DNA of 58,673 bases from Pseudoflavonifractor sp. (GCA_023667145.1 JAMPAQ010000001.1:922139-980811); one strand, 5' to 3'; counted from the first letter of the stretch, positions 27,174-36,333 are shown. The notes: generated by a model not told the origin, from the letters alone. A program made the numbers and translations.

Positions 27174-27254
27174 TGTAGGGATGCTCCATGGAGCATCCGA
27201 TTTTCGTAGTAATCGCAATTTAGGCGTGCGGCTGCTCCATGGAGCAGCCCTACA
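27174..27254. repeat. MITE/REP-like palindromic element, copy 1
   Basis: This 81-bp element has terminal inverted repeats TGTAGGG and CCCTACA. Inside each end sits a 20-bp perfect palindrome, GGATGCTCCATGGAGCATCC (27179-27198) and GGCTGCTCCATGGAGCAGCC (27230-27249), separated by 31 bp. It carries no coding capacity. Its layout is that of a paired REP or miniature inverted-repeat element moved by a transposase elsewhere. Confidence 0.75.
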
Positions 27255-27350
27255 AATATTTGGTCGTCAACATGTCCAATTTGCTGAATTGTCACCCGAA
27301 AACCGTAAATATTCAGCTTATCAATACAGCGATAAAATGTTGAGTATCAA

Positions 27351-27432
27351 TGTAGGGATGCTCCATGGAGCAGCCGATTTCCATACAAAATCCCAACATA
27401 GACGAGCGGCTGCTCCATGGAGCAGCCCTACA
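27351..27432. repeat. MITE/REP-like palindromic element, copy 2
   Basis: This 82-bp second copy has the same TGTAGGG/CCCTACA ends and the two palindromic cores (27356-27375, with one mismatch, and 27408-27427, perfect). The outer arms are nearly identical to copy 1 while the 30-bp centre has diverged, as expected if pairing of the arms is what is selected. Flanking sequence after each copy is also partly similar (CACCCGAAAA), so a unit of about 175 bp may have duplicated. Confidence 0.75.
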
Positions 27433-27511
27433 AAGCGTTGGCTATCTATCAAGTATAATGTCTCAATTGCACCCGAAAAATCTACAAATCGTTAATAAAT
27501 AGTAAATATTC

Positions 27512-27549
27512 GGGGGGGGGTAAAATCTCCCTAACAATCCATAGCTTTG
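27512..27549 (+). promoter_or_regulatory. G9 tract and -7 element upstream of the secreted protein gene
   Basis: Nine consecutive G lie at 27512-27520. The exact -7 element TAGCTTTG lies at 27542-27549, 31 bp before the start codon. The G tract occupies or abuts the place where the -33 TTTG should be. Confidence 0.5.
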
Positions 27550-27580
27550 TAAAAATAGTTAAACCAATATTTTTATTATC

Positions 27581-29038
27581 ATGAAAATAAAATTACATTT
27601 TGCCATTACATTAATCGCGGCGTTGGTCATCACCATCCCCTCCGTCGCAGCTGACCTCAGAAAGGTATACCTTATCGGCTCTCCCACAAATTGGGTTGAA
27701 CCAAGCAGTGAGAATGCAGCCCTCTATGACAATTGGGCACTCATAGAGTCCGCTCCCGGTAGTAACGTATATCAGGGAGTGTTTACTATTCCCGGCTATG
27801 GAGGCGATGAGTGGTTTCGTTTTGTTACCGCTCTTAACGGGTGGGCAACAGAGGATGCTGTCAGCCCTAACGGCCCGACGGAAGGACTCTTCGTACGGTT
27901 TGACCGCGATGGCGAATTTTTTGGACACGTTTTGGTGCATAACGATAGTTGGCCTTTTGTCCTGTCGGATTGGACTACCGATAAAGTGAAATTCTCGCTT
28001 GACCTTAACACTAAGACACTAATAATGACGACATCGCAGGCTCATGCTTCTGATATTGTTATCGTGACAACGGCAGCCGACCGGGTCGGTGGCGCTAATC
28101 CTGTCCCGGGCAATGAGTCAATTTATTCGACCTTGGCCGGACCTGTTGATGGACGTAAGTATTCCTCGGATATGGTATATGTTGCTCCGGGTGAGTTCAG
28201 CCTGAATATTCTGCCCGCGTTCACTGATGCCGGTTGGGCTGCTCCGACAGTTTGTCCCCGTGTTGACGGTAATCAGCTGCTTGAGTTTAACACTGCGGGA
28301 AAAGTGACGGTAAGGGGTGAACTTAAAGACTCAGGAGAATACGGATACTGGACTTATCCTGACTGGCCCGGTGGCTTCATCACCATCACTGCCAGCAGCA
28401 TTTCGGCAGACGGTAAATTGTGGAATGTGTCGTTTGAAGCTCCGCAATTAGTGGTCGTAAATGGAATCTATCTCATTGGTTCGCCCAATAACTTTATGAC
28501 TCCAAGTGCTGCCAATCATGATGCCCTTGCCGGATGGCTTCTTGATAAGACGGAGGATAACGTTTATGAGGGTATTTTTGATATTCCGGCTGATGATGCA
28601 GTGCAGTTCCGCTTTTTCTCTCAGCTTCAAGGTTGGGAACAAGAATATTCCATCGGCTCGGATTGGGAAGATTTCTCTTATATCGACCTTGAGTTTGTCA
28701 ATGGAGTGGCGCACTCAAGTGCAAACAGCGGAGCATTGGGAAATTGGATGATAAACAATTGGCCCGGTGGTAGCTTGAAGTTCAATGTCAACCTCAATGC
28801 CAACACTCTGACAGTTACCGACATGGCCTCGGGGCTTGATGTCGCTGTCGTCCCGGCCACATCGCTTGAGGCAGAGGAGGGTGGCATACGAGTGACAGCT
28901 GTCACACCGACCGAGGTATCAGTCTACAGCGTCAGCGGCGCACTCGTCAAGACGGCACAGCTTCCAGCCGGAGAGAGCCACATGGCGCTCCCCGCCGGAT
29001 TTTACATCGTCAATGGCCATAAGCTGATAGTACGCTGA
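27581..29038 (+). CDS. Secreted modular beta-sandwich protein, SusE/SusF-like repeats with C-terminal sorting-like domain
   Basis: This is a 485-aa exported protein with signal peptide to about residue 24 (MKIKLHFAITLIAALVITIPSVAA). Two similar modules are visible, starting KVYLIGSPTNWVEPSSENAA (about 28) and GIYLIGSPNNFMTPSAANHD (about 297), each with an aromatic QGW/NGW and VKFSLDLN or LKFNVNLN strand. A third, less similar region lies between them. LIGSPTNW-type modules resemble the outer-membrane starch-binding domains of SusE/SusF. The last 60 residues (VTPTEVSVYSVSGALVKTAQ ... GFYIV) resemble a type IX secretion type A sorting tail. No Sus genes are adjacent, so glycan binding is only inferred. 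Confidence 0.7.
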   Translation: MKIKLHFAITLIAALVITIPSVAADLRKVYLIGSPTNWVEPSSENAALYDNWALIESAPGSNVYQGVFTIPGYGGDEWFRFVTALNGWATEDAVSPNGPTEGLFVRFDRDGEFFGHVLVHNDSWPFVLSDWTTDKVKFSLDLNTKTLIMTTSQAHASDIVIVTTAADRVGGANPVPGNESIYSTLAGPVDGRKYSSDMVYVAPGEFSLNILPAFTDAGWAAPTVCPRVDGNQLLEFNTAGKVTVRGELKDSGEYGYWTYPDWPGGFITITASSISADGKLWNVSFEAPQLVVVNGIYLIGSPNNFMTPSAANHDALAGWLLDKTEDNVYEGIFDIPADDAVQFRFFSQLQGWEQEYSIGSDWEDFSYIDLEFVNGVAHSSANSGALGNWMINNWPGGSLKFNVNLNANTLTVTDMASGLDVAVVPATSLEAEEGGIRVTAVTPTEVSVYSVSGALVKTAQLPAGESHMALPAGFYIVNGHKLIVR

Positions 29039-29062
29039 CCCTAATGCGATATCACTCATCAA

Positions 29063-29093
29063 CGGGCGACGGTCTCCACTGTCGCCCGCTTTC
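29063..29093 (+). terminator. Terminator after the secreted protein gene
   Basis: CGGGCGAC (29063-29070) pairs with GTCGCCCG (29081-29088) around a 10-nt loop, followed by CTTTCTAT. The rest of the gap to glnS holds only the glnS promoter. Confidence 0.7.
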
Positions 29094-29228
29094 TATATCC
29101 GGCCCGCTTGTAGTCGTAGATTGATCTATCATGCTGTACTTGGTCACTTTTCTGAATGGTCGGTGGCGAGTGCACAAATGTGATTTCGGTGTGTGGTGTG
29201 GAAACTTGGGGTAAAAACATGGGGCAAT

Positions 29229-29261
29229 GTGAGGATGTGAGAGAGATTTTCATTAATTTTG
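29229..29261 (+). promoter_or_regulatory. Promoter of glnS
   Basis: TGTG (29229-29232), 21 bp and an exact TAATTTTG (29254-29261). Transcription from about 29268 excludes the upstream TTG at 29259 as a start. Confidence 0.55.
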
Positions 29262-29333
29262 CAACTTGATGTTGCCATGGATGTGGCACTCAAGAGCCAA
29301 TTCTATTTTTTCAACGACACAATCATTAGAGCT

Positions 29334-31037
29334 ATGTGCGAGAATAAGGAAGCCGAGAATACAGAGAAAAAAGGTCTTAACTTTGTTGAGCAGATAATAT
29401 ATGACGATTTGCAGGCCGGAAAGAACGGTGGTCGTCTCAATACCCGTTTCCCGCCTGAACCCAACGGCTACCTCCACATAGGACATGCCAAGGCTATCTG
29501 CATGGATTTTGGCGCTGCCGAGAAATTTGGTGGCACATGCAACCTGCGTTTTGACGATACAAACCCGGTGAAGGAGGATGTTGAGTATGTCGATGCCATA
29601 CGTGAGGATATCCATTGGCTTGGGTTTGACTGGGGCGACCGCGAGTACTACGCTTCTGATTATTTTCCCCAGCTCTACGACCTTGCCATACGTATGATCA
29701 AGGAGGGCAAGGCTTATGTCGATGACCAGACCTCCGAGGAGATTGCAAGGCAGAAAGGTACTCCGACCGAACCGGGACAGGAGAGTCCCTACCGCAGCCG
29801 TTCGGTCGAGGAAAACCTCGACTTGTTTGAGCGCATGAACAAGGGCGAGTTTGACGAGGGCTCACGCGTACTCCGTGCCAAGATAGACATGGCATCTCCC
29901 AACATGCACTTCCGGGACCCCATCATGTACCGCATAATAAAGACACCCCATCACCGCACGGGGACAAAATGGAAGGTATACCCGATGTATGACTTTGCCC
30001 ATGGGCAAAGTGATTACTTCGAGGGCGTCACACACTCTATATGCACGTTGGAGTTTGTGGTACACCGTCCCCTCTACGAGTACTTTGTCAAGGAGCTTGC
30101 CGACGAGACATATTGCCCGCGACAGATAGAGTTTAACCGACTCAACCTGACATATACCGTGATGAGCAAGCGCAAGCTGTTGCAGCTTGTCAACGAGGGT
30201 CTTGTCGCCGGATGGGATGACCCCCGGATGCCGACCATCTCGGGAATGCGTCGTCGCGGCTATACACCCGAGTCGATACGCAACTTTGTCGACCGTATAG
30301 GATATACCAAGTTTGAGGCCCTGAACAGCGTCTCGCTTCTTGAACACGCCGTGCGCGAGGATTTGAACAGCCGCGCTACACGAGTCATGGCTGTAATAAA
30401 TCCTGTCAAGGTCATCATCACAAATTATCCTGAGGATAAGGTTGAGATGGTTGAGCTTGAGAACAACCCCGAACAGCCTGGCTCGGGGACACATGAGATG
30501 CCGTTCTCGCGTGAGATATACATTGAGCGTGAGGACTTCATGGAAAATCCTCCGAAAAAATTCTTCCGTCTCGCTCCCGACGGAGAGGTAAGACTCAAGG
30601 GTGCGTATATCGTGAAGTGTACCGGCGTAAAGAAGGATGCGGATGGAAACATTGAGGAGATATATTGCACGTATGATCCCGAGACCCGCAGCGGCCTGCC
30701 CGGAAGTATGCGCAAGGTCAAGGGTACGCTGCACTGGGTGTCGGCGTCACATGCCGTTGATGCTACCGTCCGTCTTTATGACCGCCTTTTTGCCGTGGAG
30801 AATCCCGCAGAGGAAAAAGATAAGGACTTCCGTGAATTGCTCAATCCCGACTCGCTCAAAGTCGTTGAGAATGTCAAGATTGAGCCATATCTCGCCGAGA
30901 ATGCCCGAAAGGGTGAGAAGTTCCAGTTCCAGAGGATAGGCTACTTCACGCCCGACTACGACTCAACGCCCGACAATATCATATTTAACAGGACTATAGC
31001 TCTGAAAGACAGTTGGGAAAAGGCGCAGAAAAAGTAA
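29334..31037 (+). CDS. glnS: Glutamine--tRNA ligase
   Basis: This class I synthetase charges tRNA-Gln directly. [17 protein letters not shown] carries HIGH (48-51) and VMSKRKL carries the KMSKS-type loop (about 277). The two C-terminal beta-barrel anticodon domains (about 340-560) are present. The ATG at 29334 gives [20 protein letters not shown], aligning with the usual GlnRS N-terminus; earlier in-frame starts at 29259 and 29277 are at or next to the predicted transcription start. The length is 567 aa. A TPR protein gene follows after 33 bp, probably in the same transcript. Confidence 0.95.
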   Translation: MCENKEAENTEKKGLNFVEQIIYDDLQAGKNGGRLNTRFPPEPNGYLHIGHAKAICMDFGAAEKFGGTCNLRFDDTNPVKEDVEYVDAIREDIHWLGFDWGDREYYASDYFPQLYDLAIRMIKEGKAYVDDQTSEEIARQKGTPTEPGQESPYRSRSVEENLDLFERMNKGEFDEGSRVLRAKIDMASPNMHFRDPIMYRIIKTPHHRTGTKWKVYPMYDFAHGQSDYFEGVTHSICTLEFVVHRPLYEYFVKELADETYCPRQIEFNRLNLTYTVMSKRKLLQLVNEGLVAGWDDPRMPTISGMRRRGYTPESIRNFVDRIGYTKFEALNSVSLLEHAVREDLNSRATRVMAVINPVKVIITNYPEDKVEMVELENNPEQPGSGTHEMPFSREIYIEREDFMENPPKKFFRLAPDGEVRLKGAYIVKCTGVKKDADGNIEEIYCTYDPETRSGLPGSMRKVKGTLHWVSASHAVDATVRLYDRLFAVENPAEEKDKDFRELLNPDSLKVVENVKIEPYLAENARKGEKFQFQRIGYFTPDYDSTPDNIIFNRTIALKDSWEKAQKK

Positions 31038-31070
31038 TGCCCTCAATCCAACAATCAGGCGTAAGACCGT

Positions 31071-32516
31071 ATGGACAGCAGACCCGACGAACGTTTTGAC
31101 TTATATGACCGTTTTGTGGCAGACCTCCGCGAGGGCCGTCTGTCTGACATGTTCTATGACGAGAGCGACATAGTTGAGATATACGACTATGCCGGCGATA
31201 ATGAGGATGAGTATGTCAAACTTGAGGCATTGCTCTATGGAGCGAGGTTATATCCCGACAGCTCCCCGCTTGCAGTGCGCCGGGCCTATTACTACTACCA
31301 TAATAATGATGACGATGCCGCTGCAAAGTTGGTGGAGCGTTACGGTAGCGATACTGTGTTATGGAACATAATGCGCCTTAAACTCTCCAAGGATCTGATG
31401 GGAGCAGACGCGATTCCGGCCATGGAGCGGATATTTGAGACAGCAAAGCATCTTGACGATGAGGAGGTGATACAGCTCGTTGCCGTGGCCGAGGAAAAGG
31501 GCATTGTCGATACCCTGCGTACGCGGGCAGCTGAAATTGTTGAGAAGTGTGAGTATCCCGCGACATTCTACTATGAGTTAGGGACGGTCTATGATTCTGT
31601 GTCAGAACATAAGACTGCTGCCTCTCTGTTTGAGGAGGCCACCATGGTCGAGCCGTTCAACTCAATGTTCTGGGATGCCCTCGCCCGCACGTGCTACAAC
31701 GAAGGTGACTGGGAGCGGGCATTGAATGCCGCCGACTATGCTCTGGCTATAGACGATAAGTCAGACAAGGTCATTTTCATACGGTTGGCCGCGATGGCAC
31801 GGATGAAGAAAGACTTGCCACAGGTCACCAAGAGGCTTGAGGAACTCTACCGGCGTCAGAAGCCGGGGGTGGAGCAGGGTGAGATTGCCGAGGTACTGAT
31901 GTACTGCCATGAGATGGAGGGCGACCGAGCAAAGGCGATTGCGCTGGCGCGGGAGATGAATCAGTCATATCCCGATGAACGGATTTGGGTGGATTACATG
32001 CTTATATATGAGGGCGATACCCCTGATGGAGGACTGCTCGACCGATACTACAACTCTATAGGCGGCAATTGTGAGACCGAATGGCTCAATTGGTCTACTT
32101 ACTGTGTATCCATCGGTCGTCACGACAGTGCGGTGGCCATATTGCTCGCGCTCAAACGGCACGGAGAGTTGCGATCGGGATACAGCCTGCTGTTTGAGTC
32201 GCTGTACCGGCTTGGCAGATATGAGGATGTCATAGGCGAGTTTACACGGATAGACAAGGGCGCAGTCCCGGGGCAATATTGGTGGCGTCCTGAGATTGTG
32301 CTGATGGTCATACTCTCAATGATTCAGACTGACGATGTCGATGATGGCATAGCGTTTGCCCGTGATGTTGCCGGAATGGGCTTGTCTCCGGCCATGGACT
32401 TCCAGTCACAGATAGCATGGCATGGCACACTGCGTGCCATACGCGACATCATAGCGGCTCATGAGGCTTCGGGACCTGTCCCGGTAAGTGATATAGACCC
32501 ATTCTCGGTATCGTGA
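31071..32516 (+). CDS. TPR-repeat protein of unknown function
   Basis: This is an acidic 481-aa cytoplasmic protein without signal peptide or membrane helix. Helical repeats of the TPR type run through most of it; the clearest are YELGTVYDSVSEHKTAASLFEEATMVEP and MFWDALARTCYNEGDWERALNAADYALAIDD (about 165-230), with further degenerate repeats to about 400. Such scaffolds bind peptides or proteins. It is probably cotranscribed with glnS (33-bp gap), but no functional link is known to me. Its stop codon directly abuts the stop of the convergent hydrolase gene. Confidence 0.75.
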   Translation: MDSRPDERFDLYDRFVADLREGRLSDMFYDESDIVEIYDYAGDNEDEYVKLEALLYGARLYPDSSPLAVRRAYYYYHNNDDDAAAKLVERYGSDTVLWNIMRLKLSKDLMGADAIPAMERIFETAKHLDDEEVIQLVAVAEEKGIVDTLRTRAAEIVEKCEYPATFYYELGTVYDSVSEHKTAASLFEEATMVEPFNSMFWDALARTCYNEGDWERALNAADYALAIDDKSDKVIFIRLAAMARMKKDLPQVTKRLEELYRRQKPGVEQGEIAEVLMYCHEMEGDRAKAIALAREMNQSYPDERIWVDYMLIYEGDTPDGGLLDRYYNSIGGNCETEWLNWSTYCVSIGRHDSAVAILLALKRHGELRSGYSLLFESLYRLGRYEDVIGEFTRIDKGAVPGQYWWRPEIVLMVILSMIQTDDVDDGIAFARDVAGMGLSPAMDFQSQIAWHGTLRAIRDIIAAHEASGPVPVSDIDPFSVS

Positions 32517-33155
32517 TCAGATGTACGGATTGTGGTCACGCTCGATATCTATCCTCGTAGCGGGGCCATGTCCCGGATAGACGATGGTGTCGTCAGGCAA
32601 TGTCAGCAGTTTTTCCTGAATCGATTTTATCAACGTGGCATAATCCCCACCGGGGAGGTCGGTGCGGCCTATGCTTGAACGGAACAGGACATCGCCGGCA
32701 ATGACAAATTTGTCGGCCGGGGAATATAACGCGATGCTTCCCGGCGAGTGTCCCGGAACATGGAGCACCTTGAGTTTGCCAGTACCGATTCTTACGGTAT
32801 CACCCTCCTTGAGCGGATGCTCGATCACGACGGGCCGTCCCACATGCCGTAGACCAAACCGCCTGGACTGCTGCTCCATATATGCCCCCAACTCTGCATC
32901 GTCAATACCGGCCTCCACGGGGAGACCATACCGCGACTTGACATACTTGTTGCCAAATGTGTGGTCGAGATGGAGGTGGGTGTTGATGAGGTGTGTTACG
33001 GTGAGTTCATTTGCCGATATGAAGTCGTCGATGACTGCGGTCTCGGCGCTGTCAATCATTCCGGGGTCTATTATGGCGGCCTCACGGGTTGCCGGATCCC
33101 ACACGACAAATGTGTTGACCCCAAACATGTTGAATGTGAATTTCTCTATTTTCAT
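32517..33155 (-). CDS. Metallo-beta-lactamase fold hydrolase (glyoxalase II-like)
   Basis: This is a 212-aa MBL-fold protein. The zinc-binding HxHxDH is in HLINTHLHLDHTFGN; further ligands are the histidine in HVPGHSPGSIALY, the aspartate in FVIAGDVLF and the histidine in VYPGHGP. This compact form resembles YcbL/GloB-like hydrolases that act on thioesters. It follows rsmG by 37 bp and is likely cotranscribed with it. The substrate is not evident. Confidence 0.88.
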   Translation of the reverse strand: MKIEKFTFNMFGVNTFVVWDPATREAAIIDPGMIDSAETAVIDDFISANELTVTHLINTHLHLDHTFGNKYVKSRYGLPVEAGIDDAELGAYMEQQSRRFGLRHVGRPVVIEHPLKEGDTVRIGTGKLKVLHVPGHSPGSIALYSPADKFVIAGDVLFRSSIGRTDLPGGDYATLIKSIQEKLLTLPDDTIVYPGHGPATRIDIERDHNPYI

Positions 33156-33192
33156 AGTTTCAATCCTATGGTTGCATACGTTTGAGGATATA

Positions 33193-33813
33193 TCATATAT
33201 CCACGTAAATCAGTTTTTTTGTCTCGAAAAACGGCTCGTTGAAATAGTCGGTCAACGGTACCTCGATAATGGGGTAGCGCAACTTGGATAGCTCCGGGGT
33301 GAGGTCTCCTCCTTTCAGGCAGATGAGACCATTGGGATACGCATTGCGCGAATCACGCGATATGTTACGTCTCACCAACGGTACAAGCTCATCAAGTCTC
33401 ATGACCGCACGGCTCACCACAAAATCAAATTTCGAGTGGCATTCGCCGATGTCACCGTGCTGGAACGAGACATTGGTCAGACCGATTTTTTCCGCGATAT
33501 CTCCCGCGACCTTTAGCTTTTTGCCTATTCGGTCAATCAGGTGAAATCGGCAGTCAGGCCAGGCGATGGCAAGGGGTATTCCCGGGAATCCACCGCCGGT
33601 CCCCATGTCAAGTACGGTCGTACCGCCTACAGGAGTCATGAACTTTGCGATGGCGAGCGAGTGAAGCACGTGATTGACATATAGATTGTCGATGTCCTTG
33701 CGCGATATTACATTGATTTTCTCGTTCCACTCCGGGTACAGGCTCCCAAGCATGGCATATTGTGCCTGCTGCTGCTCGGACAATCCGGGAAAGTATTTCA
33801 GTATTTCATCCAT
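33193..33813 (-). CDS. rsmG: 16S rRNA (guanine527-N7)-methyltransferase
   Basis: RsmG (GidB) methylates G527 of 16S rRNA in the 530 loop using S-adenosylmethionine. The Rossmann SAM motif is TVLDMGTGGGFPGIPLAIAWP, preceded by the RsmG-typical NEKINVISRKDIDNLYVNHVLHSL. The 206-aa length is normal. A minus-strand -7 element TAAATTTG lies at 33821-33828, only 7 bp upstream, suggesting a very short leader. The hydrolase gene follows. Confidence 0.95.
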   Translation of the reverse strand: MDEILKYFPGLSEQQQAQYAMLGSLYPEWNEKINVISRKDIDNLYVNHVLHSLAIAKFMTPVGGTTVLDMGTGGGFPGIPLAIAWPDCRFHLIDRIGKKLKVAGDIAEKIGLTNVSFQHGDIGECHSKFDFVVSRAVMRLDELVPLVRRNISRDSRNAYPNGLICLKGGDLTPELSKLRYPIIEVPLTDYFNEPFFETKKLIYVDI

Positions 33814-33954
33814 AGTGATGCAAATTTACGACAATTCGCGCTCATACCCTAACAATGTCACATTTGTTGCTGCATAACAAAAGACTTGGATATGTCATAA
33901 ACGATATGCCAACGACTCTGCAGGCTATCAGTGATTGGATGGGTTGATTTTTGG

Positions 33955-34521
33955 TCAGTCAATCTTTTTGATGGGTCGGGCGGGGTTGCCGGCTGCGACT
34001 GTGTTTGGGGCGACATCCCTTGTGACGACACTTCCGGCTCCAATCACGCAGTTGTCGCCGATAGTCACTCCGGGCAGGATTGTCACACCGCCGCCAATCC
34101 ATACGCTGTTACCAATGGTGACCGCTTCGGCCCATTCAGCCCCGGTGTCGCGGGCTTCGGGTTCAATAGGATGGCACGCTGTATAGATGCTGACATTAGG
34201 CCCGATGAATACATTGTCACCAATTGTCACCGGGGCCTCATCAAGAATCGTGAGATTGAAATTGGCAAAGAAGTTGTTGCCGATATGGATATTGCAGCCG
34301 TAGTCGCAACGGAATGGCTGGTTCACATGTATTTTCTCTCCACAGTCTTCGACGATGCTGAGAAACAATGCTTTCAATTCATCTGTAAGGGATGGATTCA
34401 GGTTGTTGAACTCCCAAATGCGTTGGCGCGTAATCTCCAGTCTGCTAATAAATTCGGGATGTACCGCATCATAAATCTCCCCATTGAGCATCTTGGCCCA
34501 TTCTTCTTCAAATATGTCCAT
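33955..34521 (-). CDS. Sugar O-acetyltransferase (maltose acetyltransferase-like)
   Basis: This is a 188-aa left-handed beta-helix acetyltransferase of the Maa/NodL group, transferring acetyl from acetyl-CoA to a sugar hydroxyl. The N-terminal Mac segment (EEEWAKMLNGEIYDAVHPEF) precedes hexapeptide repeats; the catalytic histidine is in YTACHPIEPEAR, and IGNSVWIGGGVTILPGVTIGDNCVIGAGSVVTRDV is the characteristic coil end. Its start codon lies just after the end of the broken GNAT gene on the same strand, so it may depend on that gene's promoter. Confidence 0.9.
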   Translation of the reverse strand: MDIFEEEWAKMLNGEIYDAVHPEFISRLEITRQRIWEFNNLNPSLTDELKALFLSIVEDCGEKIHVNQPFRCDYGCNIHIGNNFFANFNLTILDEAPVTIGDNVFIGPNVSIYTACHPIEPEARDTGAEWAEAVTIGNSVWIGGGVTILPGVTIGDNCVIGAGSVVTRDVAPNTVAAGNPARPIKKID

Positions 34522-34523
34522 GA

Positions 34524-34837
34524 TTAATTCAATTTATGCTTTGTAAGACGCATCGGCCTGAACGGCAAGTCGAGTTGGTAAAGTATGCTGTCGCGGTCGG
34601 GATAGGAATAATCGACATTCCGTCATTGAGATTCATCAGGGCGATTGTGCCTATCACTTGACCATTATCCACTGCAATCCAGAAGTTACCACCTCTTGAT
34701 ATGTGGGAGGACTCAATATCAATGAGGTCAGGCTGCTCCGATAACGTGAGATTGATTTTTGCCTCGTTGTTTTGGATATTGAGAATCAAGGCAATTGTCG
34801 CAGTCTCGTATTTCTTGTCATATTGAAGTATCTCCAT
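34524..34837 (-). pseudogene. GNAT N-acetyltransferase, internally deleted and frameshifted
   Basis: The first ~70 codons read as the start of a GNAT enzyme (MEILQYDKKYETATIALILN ... GGNFWIAVDNGQVIGTIALM). The acetyl-CoA loop and middle of the fold, normally about 70-80 residues, are missing. The open frame then runs into unrelated residues and stops at 34529. In another frame the last ~30 codons (34524 upward) read DYSYPDRDSILYQLDL, which looks like the normal C-terminus of this GNAT group. An internal deletion that also shifted the frame explains both halves. It should be inactive. The duplicated upstream region (34833-35104) begins exactly at its start codon. Confidence 0.7.
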
Positions 34838-35104
34838 ATCGCTTAGCTTTGCGAGCCTCGGAAGGTCGGACCGATGTTACAACCTTTTGCCTTGGCACAA
34901 ACAGTGGATTTTCCTGATTTTGATACTACAAAATTACGAAAAACCAGCCATATCTGCCAGGCACATCTTCCATATCGCTTAGCTTTGCGAGCCTCGGAAG
35001 GTCGGACCGATGTTACAACCTTTTGCCTTGGCACAAACAGTGGATTTTCCTGATTTTGATACTACAAAATTACGAAAAACCAGCCATATCTGCCAGGCAC
35101 ATCT
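34833..35104. repeat. Perfect tandem duplication, 2 x 136 bp
   Basis: Bases 34833-34968 are repeated without a mismatch at 34969-35104. Each copy contains the first two bases past the start codon, the ATG of the GNAT pseudogene, its leader and a minus-strand -7 element TAATTTTG (34929-34936 and 35065-35072). The whole stretch 34838-35220 is otherwise without a gene. Confidence 0.9.
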
Positions 35105-35220
35105 GTACATTCCAGTATGATCAATCAGCGTATTTGATAGTATTGTTTCTGAAAAAGGTTGATATACTGGTAAGAAACTACCCGTATTTCCATTCAGCCA
35201 AATTCATTATACGATTTGTC

Positions 35221-36255
35221 CTACCACACTAGAGGTCGTTGTTGCGAGTACTTCTCTTTGGCAACGGCCTGAAGGTCTGCATCGGTATCACACTCGTCTA
35301 CGATTTCAACTCCCAACATTGTCTCGATGACATCCTCCATTGTGACAATGCCTCGCATACAGCCATATTCATCGTTTATGACCGATATATGCTCTTTCTT
35401 TTCAAGCATTGATTGCCATATATCTGACACCTTGTCGTTTTCAGAGAAAAACAATATGGGGCGTTGGATTGACGAAAGGGGTGCCTCGCTTCTGTCAGAA
35501 CATATATTGTCGAGGACATCGGCTTTCCTGACATATCCCGTGATATACTCACGCTCGGAGCCGTAGATGGGAATTCGGGAAAATTTTGCAAATTCGGGAT
35601 TGTCATGAAGTTGTCTCATGGATGCAGCCGATGGCGACGAGAATACGACTACGAAGGGTGTCATGATATCCTCGGCTTTTACGGATTCGAGCTTCAGGAA
35701 ACTTTTGAGAACCTGGCTTTCCTGTTTTTGAAATACACCCTCCTCCTCGCCGACTCCCACCATGGCAACAACCTCTTCGCGGCTAACGGTCAGGGGTTGT
35801 ATCTTTGGTGCGAAACATTTTGTAAGAAGTTCTGACAACCATACGAGAGGGTAGGTTATAAAAATCAGCACTCGGATTACCTTAGCTGACGGCAATGCGA
35901 GTTGCCTCCAATAGGATGCACCTATGGTCTTTGGGATAATTTCGGAAAGCACAAGTATCAACAACGTCAGGATTGCGGATATGATGCCGAAATAAGCCTC
36001 GCCAAAAACCTTTACAGACTCCGATCCGACACCTGCGGCCCCTATGGTATGGGCTACAGTGTTTAATGAGAGGATTGCCGCGACGGGACGGTCAATGTTT
36101 GTCTTATAGCGCATCATGAGGTCTGCGCCATTCGCGCCCTCGTTTTGCTTCATTGAAATGAATGAGACTGGAGTTGAAAGCAATACCGCCTCAAGAACCG
36201 AGCATAGAAAAGAGAGAGCCAGAGCTCCAAAAAGATATAATAATATGTATTCCAT
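35221..36255 (-). CDS. CNNM/DUF21 membrane protein with CBS pair (HlyC/CorC family)
   Basis: This is a 344-aa protein with an N-terminal DUF21/CNNM membrane domain of four helices (about 1-140), including ALSFLCSVLEAVLLS, AAILSLNTVAHTIGAAGVG and VLSEIIPKTIGASYW. Two CBS domains follow (about 200-315; EDIMTPFVVVF, ISVINDEYGCMRGIVTMEDVIETMLG). This family is linked to magnesium and other divalent cation transport. Members often also have a C-terminal CorC domain, which is absent here. The frame opens at a TTG at 36333, but the ATG at 36255 gives the standard CNNM N-terminus. Base composition is AT-richer than in flanking genes. Confidence 0.85.
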   Translation of the reverse strand: MEYILLYLFGALALSFLCSVLEAVLLSTPVSFISMKQNEGANGADLMMRYKTNIDRPVAAILSLNTVAHTIGAAGVGSESVKVFGEAYFGIISAILTLLILVLSEIIPKTIGASYWRQLALPSAKVIRVLIFITYPLVWLSELLTKCFAPKIQPLTVSREEVVAMVGVGEEEGVFQKQESQVLKSFLKLESVKAEDIMTPFVVVFSSPSAASMRQLHDNPEFAKFSRIPIYGSEREYITGYVRKADVLDNICSDRSEAPLSSIQRPILFFSENDKVSDIWQSMLEKKEHISVINDEYGCMRGIVTMEDVIETMLGVEIVDECDTDADLQAVAKEKYSQQRPLVW

Positions 36256-36333
36256 AAATATGTAAATAGGTGAGACATCAGTCTGCATTACCACAGACCA
36301 TAATATTGGAGAGAGGAGGAATATAAAGCCCAA

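Noticed and set aside
27174..27432. CRISPR-like repeats
   Set aside because: Only two units, each internally palindromic with unequal diverged centres, and no cas genes.
34843..35034. 63-codon minus-strand open frame across the tandem duplication
   Set aside because: It repeats its own residues because of the 136-bp duplication and has no independent support.
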